Source: Candidatus Thorarchaeota archaeon MP11T_1 (GTDB lineage Archaea; Asgardarchaeota; Thorarchaeia; Thorarchaeales; Thorarchaeaceae). Taken from it: a stretch of DNA of 8,286 bases. This document shows positions 1-5,340 of the stretch, piece by piece (position 1 is the first letter of the stretch; every line of letters starts with the position of its first letter). The DNA lies in assembly GCA_002825515.1 (NCBI GenBank), contig PJET01000185.1:1-8286 (forward strand). Reading direction: 5' to 3'. The translations under genes were made by a program, and so were the position numbers. Below the pieces are notes generated by a model. The model was not told the DNA's origin and made no database searches. It was given only the letters and a program-made list of their open reading frames with translations.

Positions 1-1
1 C

Positions 2-115
2 GCTATGATATTATATGTTGACAAGATGGTGAAACCGCTTAGGGATCACTTTGAGAAGAAAAAGAGTGCAAGGGAAATGTATGAGCTTGTTAAGAGCTAT
101 CAAATAACTCGGTAG
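2..115 (+). CDS. C-terminal end of an aminoacyl-tRNA synthetase, probably tyrosyl-tRNA synthetase (5' part outside window)
   Basis: An open frame enters from the left edge and ends at a TAG at 113-115, giving 37 residues. The peptide has a stretch resembling VDKMVKPLRDHF, then an acidic/basic helix, and ends KSYQITR. The 'xxLxPLRxHFE' helix and the short x-V/I-T-R ending resemble, from memory, the C-termini of archaeal class I tyrosyl-tRNA synthetases, where the helix packs against the anticodon-binding domain. The catalytic motifs (HIGH, KMSKS) lie outside the window, so the assignment rests on a short tail. Another class I synthetase is possible. The last 26 nt overlap, tail to tail, the end of the minus-strand flippase-like gene. 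Confidence 0.45.
   Translation, partial: AMILYVDKMVKPLRDHFEKKKSAREMYELVKSYQITR
59..63 (-). terminator. Possible T-tract terminator of the minus-strand block
   Basis: Read on the minus strand, the sequence about 27 nt past the flippase-like stop codon is pyrimidine-rich (CTCTTTTTCTTCTC) with a run of five T. Archaeal RNA polymerase often terminates at such T-tracts without a hairpin. It lies inside the coding end of the plus-strand gene, so it may be only lysine/glutamate codons read in reverse. Confidence 0.2.
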
Positions 116-1139
116 CCATTCGACGCTTTCGTGTGCTTCGAGTGACAAATCCCAATGCAACAAACCCCACAATTACACTGAACCACAGCGTGACTACACG
201 AATCAGAATTGTAGCTGCACTAGCACGCGCGACCGGGACACCAAGTAGAAATGTTATCAGTGCCACTGATGTGATTTCATAGGTACCGACACCTCCAGGA
301 AGGAAGGAAACAGCTCCAATGATTGAAGCCGTTGCATGAACGAATGTTGCTTGAAGTAAAAGAACAAGCGATGTTGGCAGAAGAGATGGCAAAACCCCAC
401 CTGAGAGTAGACTAAGAAGTAACCAGAGCTCTAAACATTCCATGAACCAACCTGGTACACTAATTGCCGTGCTTAAGACCAGAGGTTTTGGACCAAGTGT
501 CTGAGTCATCGTATTTTCAATATCATCAAAGCTTTCTTGAAATCTCTTGAGTGGCCCTATAGATGTGAATCTTTTGAGTATCTTTTGATAGAAAGTCTTC
601 TGACTCAATACAATTGCTGCAACAAGAACAACTCCACCAAGCATTAGTACAGTTAAAAGTTGGTCTCCAGTGTTTACTCCGATCCCAAATCCAATCATAG
701 CAAGAAGAACAAGAGCTAAAAGATCAGTGACACGTTCTGAAACTACAACTGGTACAGTCTTCGCAATTGGAGTTCCATTAATATCTCTGATGAAATATCC
801 CTTGATTGCTTCCCCAATCTTACCTGGGGTTGTGGTAAGAGTGAATCCTGCAAGAAAGACACTGAAACTATCTTTATTCGTGAGGTGGACATCAATCCGT
901 TTTAGATAGTACTGCCACTTTAGATATCTAATGATATAGTTCAAGAATGACAAAACCATCATTGCGGGTAGGACCCACCACCACTCGATGGATACTAACG
1001 CTGCTGCTACATTATCCAATTGGCCATAGAGTCCTACTGCTGCAAAAACGATAACGCTGAAGATTACAAATGCTATAACCTTCTGAGTACTTATCATGGA
1101 TTGCTCCATGGAACTAGGTTTTTCATCACCAGCTGTCAT
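90..1139 (-). CDS. Lysylphosphatidylglycerol synthase TM-region / UPF0104 (flippase-like) integral membrane protein
   Basis: A polytopic membrane protein of about 349 residues with roughly seven to eight hydrophobic segments, matching the usual length of the stand-alone family (LPG_synthase_TM, TIGR00374-like). Family motifs are visible: TTPGKIGE near residues 104-110, a VVVSERVTD segment near 131-139 with Glu135, Arg136 and Asp139, FLPGGVGTYE near 279-288, and an Arg near 314 in the last part. The tail after the last helix is basic (RSTRKRR). The family is associated with lipid modification or flipping and in archaea with glycosylation loci; no member-specific substrate can be read here. I chose the ATG at 1139: GGAAGG at 1151-1146 lies 6 nt upstream, whereas an in-frame TTG at 1145 would sit directly on that site. 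The gene overlaps the upstream PHP gene by 14 nt, so translational coupling is likely. Family assignment is firm; substrate is unknown. Confidence 0.85.
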   Translation of the reverse strand: MTAGDEKPSSMEQSMISTQKVIAFVIFSVIVFAAVGLYGQLDNVAAALVSIEWWWVLPAMMVLSFLNYIIRYLKWQYYLKRIDVHLTNKDSFSVFLAGFTLTTTPGKIGEAIKGYFIRDINGTPIAKTVPVVVSERVTDLLALVLLAMIGFGIGVNTGDQLLTVLMLGGVVLVAAIVLSQKTFYQKILKRFTSIGPLKRFQESFDDIENTMTQTLGPKPLVLSTAISVPGWFMECLELWLLLSLLSGGVLPSLLPTSLVLLLQATFVHATASIIGAVSFLPGGVGTYEITSVALITFLLGVPVARASAATILIRVVTLWFSVIVGFVALGFVTRSTRKRRMATELFDSS

Positions 1140-1806
1140 ACGCAACCTTCCTTACCCTTTGCCACAGCATTGTTGGAATATGTAACAGGAAAATGGAGGG
1201 ATGCCCTGTAATCTGGGTTCGCCCTTTTTTCAATTGCTCATAGATGTCTTCAGCTGTTTCAATATCCTGTAACCATGTCTTGGCATTACCAATTTCCCAG
1301 TGGGTATGCCCATCGCTTCCAGCAGTCATAGGCTTATTCAGTCTTTTAGCTAGTTTTTGTGCCCTTCTATTAAACAAATCAATTATGCACCTTGAGTTGA
1401 TTCCTTCTATTAGATCAACATGTTTCATTATTATCGCATCTGGGAGACCACGTCTCTCAGCTGTATATTTTCGGAGAGGATCTCGTGGGTGTGGGAGCAC
1501 AACTATCCCGTTACAATCATGAATGTCTTCTGAAATCTCCTCGAATGACCTGTTTTCAATATGTTCAGTAACAAAGAGACCTATAACTTCACCATAATCT
1601 GTAGTTTTGTATTCACATGCTGGAATAATGAATTTGTCATCGCGTTCAATGACCTTGAGTGTGGCGGCTCTCCAGTGTTCAGTTGGTGCAACACCTCTAA
1701 GTCCTTTTTTTTGCATGAGTTTGAACAGATTGTATGGACTCTGCATTCCATCCTTCGAGTGGATTGTATGCATATGTAAGTCGAAGGCGGAAAGTCTGTG
1801 GCTCAA
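1126..1806 (-). CDS. PHP-domain metal-dependent phosphoesterase
   Basis: A compact PHP-superfamily hydrolase of about 226 residues. Numbering from an upstream in-frame GTG at 1815, the metal-ligand motifs are all visible: DLHMHT (Asp12, His14, His16) with Asp22, PTEH (Glu46, His47), CEY (Glu68), LPHP (His109) and GSDGH (Asp168, His170). This pattern predicts two or three bound divalent metals and phosphomonoester or phosphodiester hydrolysis in the cytoplasm. No polymerase or histidinol-phosphatase-specific extension is present. I prefer the TTG at 1806 because GGGTGA (1817-1812), a good anti-SD match, lies 5 nt upstream; the GTG at 1815 overlaps that site. The gene follows the UbiA-like stop almost directly and overlaps the flippase-like gene, so the three are surely co-transcribed. 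The context suggests it may dephosphorylate the UbiA product, which is an inference. Nucleic-acid or nucleotide substrates are alternatives. Confidence 0.85.
   Translation of the reverse strand: MSHRLSAFDLHMHTIHSKDGMQSPYNLFKLMQKKGLRGVAPTEHWRAATLKVIERDDKFIIPACEYKTTDYGEVIGLFVTEHIENRSFEEISEDIHDCNGIVVLPHPRDPLRKYTAERRGLPDAIIMKHVDLIEGINSRCIIDLFNRRAQKLAKRLNKPMTAGSDGHTHWEIGNAKTWLQDIETAEDIYEQLKKGRTQITGHPSIFLLHIPTMLWQRVRKVAYDSW
1146..1151 (-). promoter_or_regulatory. Ribosome binding site deciding the flippase-like gene start
   Basis: Minus-strand GGAAGG within the end of the PHP coding sequence, 6 nt before the ATG at 1139. It abuts the in-frame TTG at 1145, which therefore has no usable spacing. Confidence 0.5.
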
Positions 1807-1811
1807 TATAT

Positions 1812-1817
1812 TCACCC
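1812..1817 (-). promoter_or_regulatory. Ribosome binding site deciding the PHP gene start
   Basis: Minus-strand GGGTGA pairs with the archaeal 16S 3' end (…AUCACCUCC) and is 5 nt from the TTG at 1806. It starts 2 nt past the UbiA-like stop codon. It makes the GTG at 1815, which lies inside the site, an unlikely start. Confidence 0.5.
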
Positions 1818-1819
1818 TA

Positions 1820-2773
1820 TTATGGGATTATTGGTGGGAATAGAGGTGGGAAGAGGTCGAATAGGAAGTTGTAGATCTCAACATAGAAGAACAATGATAC
1901 AATCAAAGTGATGAAGAACAAAATCCCACCGAAGAGGATTCCTTTGTCCTTGAAGGCTAGATGTGGTTTCCTACCTACATCACTTTCAGAATAAACTAGA
2001 TAGACGTATCTTAGCACAATACCCGCGACTATTGGTACAGTAATGATTACTGGTTGCGTTTCCAACACCAACTGATAATTAGCATAGCAGTATAGCGCAT
2101 AAAACAGAACCACCCATGTCGCTGACATTGAAATTCCATGATTTAGCATAGTTTCTGTATATTGTTTAAAGACAGGTTTGTGCAGTGGTGCTTCTTCACC
2201 GAGTAATTGTAATTCATTCATACGCTTTCCAAAGCCTAGAACTAGAGAAACAAAAAAGACTCCAATAACAAGCCAGGACGTGAATGGTTGTTCGATAAGG
2301 AATGTGCCTGCAATCGCCCTTATGATGAATCCAACAGCTATTATACATACATCAATAATCGCATAGTTACGCAATTTCCAATTATACAACTGGCTATTTA
2401 TGATGTAAAGCACCACCATCAAAAAGAATGCTGCATGTTGAGCCCATGATAGAATAAGACCACCCACCATTAACACCGCTGCCAATCCTCGAGCATTTGT
2501 TCGTGATGCTTGACCTGAAGGTAAAGGTCGTTTCCTTTTTTCGGGGTGAGCTGCATCTTTCTCAAGATCTACTATGTCGTTGAAAATATATCCCGCGCTT
2601 GATACTGCACAAAGTACTCCAAATCCAAACAGTAAAACAGGCATACTAGCTACAACAAAGTTGAACCATTCTCCAAAGTTATCCAAATGACCGAAGACAA
2701 CGGGCAGAAAAATAAGCACATTCTTGTACCATTGGTGTGGCCGCATTAGTTTAAGATAATCATAGAACCCCAT
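1820..2773 (-). CDS. UbiA-family prenyltransferase, decaprenyl-phosphate phosphoribosyltransferase-like
   Basis: A 317-residue polytopic membrane enzyme. The N-terminal RPHQWYKN (11-18) and the following hydrophobic LPVVFG are typical of the decaprenyl-phosphate 5-phosphoribosyltransferase branch (mycobacterial Rv3806c type), which attaches PRPP-derived ribose 5-phosphate to a polyprenyl phosphate. The first motif is NDIVDLEKD (Asn65, Asp66, Asp69, Glu71, Asp73), followed by HPEKRKRPLPSG (76-87). The second is YxxxK (Tyr130, Lys133) with Asp141 and Arg152, then GKRMNEL (182-188). About eight to nine membrane helices are evident, and the C-terminus is an odd proline-rich tail with LFPP twice. 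The ATG has AGGAG at 2787-2783, 9 nt upstream. The gene starts 23 nt after DUF362 and ends 4 nt before the in-frame GTG of the PHP gene. The acceptor in archaea would be a dolichyl- or polyprenyl-type phosphate; this is inferred. A quinone or ether-lipid UbiA role is less likely given the RPxQWxKN and KRxxEL signatures. Confidence 0.88.
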   Translation of the reverse strand: MGFYDYLKLMRPHQWYKNVLIFLPVVFGHLDNFGEWFNFVVASMPVLLFGFGVLCAVSSAGYIFNDIVDLEKDAAHPEKRKRPLPSGQASRTNARGLAAVLMVGGLILSWAQHAAFFLMVVLYIINSQLYNWKLRNYAIIDVCIIAVGFIIRAIAGTFLIEQPFTSWLVIGVFFVSLVLGFGKRMNELQLLGEEAPLHKPVFKQYTETMLNHGISMSATWVVLFYALYCYANYQLVLETQPVIITVPIVAGIVLRYVYLVYSESDVGRKPHLAFKDKGILFGGILFFITLIVSLFFYVEIYNFLFDLFPPLFPPIIP

Positions 2774-2782
2774 TTTCGTTTT

Positions 2783-2787
2783 CTCCT
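2783..2787 (-). promoter_or_regulatory. Ribosome binding site of the UbiA-like gene
   Basis: Minus-strand AGGAG, 9 nt before the ATG at 2773, in the 23-nt gap after the DUF362 stop. It supports the ATG start and independent initiation within the operon. Confidence 0.5.
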
Positions 2788-2796
2788 ATCAATTCT

Positions 2797-3876
2797 TTAT
2801 TCTGAATATGTGCTCCAAAGTTTACCCCATTCGGTGTCTTCAAGGAACCATTTGACCCATTTCTTCCCCTTTAAAGGAAGCCAAATCCCGTCATGATATA
2901 ATCCAGACAGTTGGGTGGGGAGCCACATCAGCGGCGACCTGAACAAGAATGTTTCCATTCCTGGAAACCTAAGAAATCCGCGATTAAAAGCTATAACTGG
3001 GCTCTTACCAGGACTCATATGAAAATTCGGGAGGTCCTTCCAATCTTCAAAATCGCCAACAATCTCAATCTTATCAGGATCTGATTCACCAAGCCCCAAA
3101 TCAGTAGCAATCTTAAGTTTGTGTACGGAGTCTTGATCAATTCCCATAAGTCGAGTCTGAACAGTATCTGCAGCAACCATATCTGAAGTTGCGATCAGGA
3201 TGTTTCCAATCTTAGGAATCATAGTCCTTGGACCCGCTCCATCTCCCATCACTGTGCCATCTGTCAAGACAAACTCAGAATGTGAAATTGTTTGTTGCAT
3301 AAGTAGCAAATCTACTAATATCTCGTGAATCTTGAGATGAGCAAGATGCCTGTTCTTGGTTAGATAAAGACCAAATGAATCCTTGAGGGCTCCTGTCATT
3401 TGGGTATGGCCATGGGTCTTTATAGTTGGAAGATGAATAATGTTGGTACCAAAGATTTCCTTTGGAGCGATTGTTTCACGAAATATATTTTCCATAACTA
3501 GGGTCTTCTGTGGAAGATTAACATCTACATATGTTGCTTTTATGAGTGGTAGAAACTTAATTCTGTGTTTCTTGATTACAGGATACCAATTGTTATTCTT
3601 GACACCAGCATAGATGTTCGTTACGACTGTTTCATTTTCTACAGCTTGTATCCTTCTGTGATCAAATCCATCAGAGATTAGTTTCTTGAGAAGACCATCG
3701 AATATGTAGGGATTTGTTGAACACGCTGGATACAGCTTGCTCCAAGAGAGATTCAGCTTGATTGTGGTGATTACATCCTTAGACACGAACTTATCATAAT
3801 CTGCGAGCTCCATTACCCTCGCAATATCCTCATTGATTGTCTTTGGGGTGGTTTTAACAACAGCTACCTTTGGCAT
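2797..3876 (-). CDS. DUF362 domain-containing protein
   Basis: A 359-residue soluble protein matching the DUF362 family along its length. Visible family landmarks are IKLNLSW (39-45), LPTIKTHGHTQMTGALKDSFGL (in two parts, 149-170, with Lys153 and His155), DGTVMGDGAGP (206-216), a SDMVAADTVQTRLMG block (231-245) and an ATDLGLGESDPDKIEIVG block (257-274). The C-terminal portion is rich in aromatic and basic residues (PLMWLP, KKWVKWF). Only one cysteine is present (Cys52), so the 4Fe-4S ferredoxin segment fused to some DUF362 proteins is absent. The biochemical function of the family is not established, and I assign none. The gene begins with ATG, lacks a convincing ribosome binding site, and follows an 88-nt gap, so it may start a transcription unit that continues into the UbiA-like, PHP and flippase-like genes. 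Confidence 0.82.
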   Translation of the reverse strand: MPKVAVVKTTPKTINEDIARVMELADYDKFVSKDVITTIKLNLSWSKLYPACSTNPYIFDGLLKKLISDGFDHRRIQAVENETVVTNIYAGVKNNNWYPVIKKHRIKFLPLIKATYVDVNLPQKTLVMENIFRETIAPKEIFGTNIIHLPTIKTHGHTQMTGALKDSFGLYLTKNRHLAHLKIHEILVDLLLMQQTISHSEFVLTDGTVMGDGAGPRTMIPKIGNILIATSDMVAADTVQTRLMGIDQDSVHKLKIATDLGLGESDPDKIEIVGDFEDWKDLPNFHMSPGKSPVIAFNRGFLRFPGMETFLFRSPLMWLPTQLSGLYHDGIWLPLKGKKWVKWFLEDTEWGKLWSTYSE

Positions 3877-3932
3877 GATGAATCAACTCTCGAAATCGTC
3901 CCCGTGTTTGTTCGTTGTTGGCAAATGTTCTT

Positions 3933-3940
3933 CTTAATAA
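3933..3940 (-). promoter_or_regulatory. Possible TATA box upstream of the DUF362 gene
   Basis: Minus-strand TTATTAAG sits in the 88-nt gap between the phosphatase and DUF362 genes. A start site about 25 nt downstream would leave a leader of roughly 35 nt before the ATG at 3876. This is the only TATA-like stretch in the gap. Readthrough from the phosphatase gene is equally possible, as no T-tract terminator is seen here. Confidence 0.25.
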
Positions 3941-3964
3941 CTTGCCTCAATGGTAGGAGTTGCA

Positions 3965-4804
3965 CTAGAGGTTGAATACTTCCACTTTCAACTCGTTTCC
4001 TAATCTCACGACCTTAGGTATAGCTGCTCCATGATATGATGCGCTAAAGATGCTGATGAGTTTTCCATCAAAGAACTTCCTAATGCCTTCAGGAAATACT
4101 TCATGTGCTCTGAACATCATTGATATACCAAAATTCTGTGTGAATTCATTGAATGCTTTTCGTCCGAATGCTTTAACCCGGGCGCCTCGTGAATTTGCTG
4201 CAAACCAAAAATCTGCTTCCTTTGGATCATTCCATGCCATCTGAAATAAGACGTCCTCTGGAAAATTCTCATCGAATCTGTTGCATGACTGAATGTCATT
4301 GAGAGATTCTACGCCCTCTGGTATCCCACCGTGGCATGCAAAGAGAGAATTGTGGTTGATTGCAGCCATAGGAAGTACTTGAAACACTTCCAAATACCTA
4401 CTATAAACTTCATAGGAGAACTTTCTCATGACTTCTGTATAGAATCCATAGCGTTGTGCAACTTCATCCGACTCATGATTGCCTCGGAGCATGAATACAC
4501 GTTCTGGATTAGTTACTTTTAGAGCCATTACCATATTGAAGGTTTCAACCTGTGCTGGTCCTCTGTCTGCATAATCACCCAAAAAAACAAAATTATGATT
4601 CTTGTATTTCTCAAATAAATCCTGAACACTTCGGACTGAATTAAACTCTCCATGGAGGTCTCCCACAAAGAATAGATTACGAGATGGAATTTCCATTACA
4701 TTCGGTTCATTTCGATATAAGTCTCTAGTCATTCCAGTTAAAACATCAATATCCTCTGGTGTGATATTCAAATTCCCTTTTAGGATGGAATGAACGATCT
4801 CCAC
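3965..4804 (-). CDS. PPP-family serine/threonine protein phosphatase (PP1/PP2A/calcineurin-like)
   Basis: A 279-residue eukaryote-like PPP phosphatase with the complete catalytic set. GDLHG (48-52) supplies Asp49 and His51, GDYADRG (76-82) supplies Asp77 and Arg81, RGNHE (107-111) supplies Asn109 and His110, HGG gives His158, NSRG gives Arg206, RAHEV gives His234, and FSASYHG (253-259) supplies Tyr257, corresponding to the SAPNYC loop of PP1. WNDP (191-194) matches the WSDP of eukaryotic members. Departures are Ala for the usual Val in GDYVDRG and a shortened SAPNYC loop. The first 35 or so residues form a helical lead-in, as in PP1/PP2A, and there is no regulatory tail. A two-metal phosphoprotein phosphatase acting in the cytoplasm is predicted. 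The start is GTG at 4804, 16 nt after the LOG-family stop, with only a weak purine-rich leader. The substrate is unknown. Confidence 0.9.
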   Translation of the reverse strand: MEIVHSILKGNLNITPEDIDVLTGMTRDLYRNEPNVMEIPSRNLFFVGDLHGEFNSVRSVQDLFEKYKNHNFVFLGDYADRGPAQVETFNMVMALKVTNPERVFMLRGNHESDEVAQRYGFYTEVMRKFSYEVYSRYLEVFQVLPMAAINHNSLFACHGGIPEGVESLNDIQSCNRFDENFPEDVLFQMAWNDPKEADFWFAANSRGARVKAFGRKAFNEFTQNFGISMMFRAHEVFPEGIRKFFDGKLISIFSASYHGAAIPKVVRLGNELKVEVFNL

Positions 4805-4820
4805 TTTCTCTGCTCACAAC

Positions 4821-5324
4821 CTATTTCCAGTTCAGTGCCTTAAACACCATTTCTACTGCCTCTTCTGGAGAGTTTGCAGCATACACAATATCAGCTCGTC
4901 TTTCATCGATTTTCTGTCCAGCCAGTTTTGCTGCCCATCCTCCAGTTGGAACTAGCGATACTACTGGTTTATCAGAGAACCATGCAATAGCCATCTCGCT
5001 CAAAGTACCAGCTAATCCATCAATTGCTATGACTGCATCTCCAGTTTTAGCAACAAGAAAATTCCGCGCGTATCCAAGACCCGTTGGAATAGCAATATCA
5101 ACATACTCATTTGCATGCTCCTTGGCATCAGTTGGTAAGATGCCGAGTGTCTGACCTCCTTCTCTTTTTGCTCCTTTACATGCTGCTTCCATCACTCCCC
5201 CAAGACCACCACAGCACAAGACCGCTCCTCTCTTGGCAATCTCAGCTCCGACTCTTTCAGCTAGCTCAATAACATCTGAACTACTATTTGAACCTCCGAT
5301 TACAGAAATTACTCTTGCTGACAT
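4821..5324 (-). CDS. LOG / TIGR00725-family Rossmann-fold nucleotide-binding protein
   Basis: A 167-residue single-domain protein of the SLOG superfamily. A GGSNSS loop (10-15) starts the Rossmann-like fold, CCGGLGGVMEAACKGA (37-52) is the signature first glycine-rich loop, and TGLGYARN (81-88) supplies the conserved Arg87. A second loop IDGLAGTLSE (101-110) replaces the PGGxGTxxE of true LOG phosphoribohydrolases while keeping Gly106, Thr107 and Glu110. It most resembles the TIGR00725 group, whose reaction is not established; nucleotide or nucleotide-sugar binding is the safe prediction. The ATG has a clear GGAGATGA site (5335-5328, spacing 7 nt from GGAG). It lies 16 nt after the GTPase-like gene and 16 nt before the phosphatase gene, so the three form an operon. 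A cytokinin-activation-type activity is possible but not supported by the altered loop. Confidence 0.85.
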   Translation of the reverse strand: MSARVISVIGGSNSSSDVIELAERVGAEIAKRGAVLCCGGLGGVMEAACKGAKREGGQTLGILPTDAKEHANEYVDIAIPTGLGYARNFLVAKTGDAVIAIDGLAGTLSEMAIAWFSDKPVVSLVPTGGWAAKLAGQKIDERRADIVYAANSPEEAVEMVFKALNWK

Positions 5325-5340
5325 GACTCATCTCCACATT

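Noticed and set aside
670..909. Plus-strand open frame opposite the flippase-like gene
   Set aside because: It lies wholly inside a well-supported membrane protein gene, has no ribosome binding site, and its product is a basic, low-information sequence.
1244..1843. Several plus-strand open frames opposite the PHP gene
   Set aside because: They are antisense shadows of a gene with conserved catalytic motifs; their translations show no domain and are Cys/Ser/Leu-rich, as antisense frames usually are.
1820..2773. Menaquinone, heme O or geranylgeranylglyceryl-phosphate synthase of the UbiA family
   Set aside because: The RPHQWYKN start, HPEKRKRP after the first Asp motif and GKRMNEL fit the polyprenyl-phosphate phosphoribosyltransferase branch better.
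2797..3876. Ferredoxin-like iron-sulfur domain in the DUF362 protein
   Set aside because: The protein has only one cysteine, so no CxxCxxC cluster motif is present.
4117..4299. Second minus-strand frame inside the phosphatase gene
   Set aside because: It overlaps the catalytic region of the PPP phosphatase in another frame and would need a frameshift hypothesis that the intact gene does not require.
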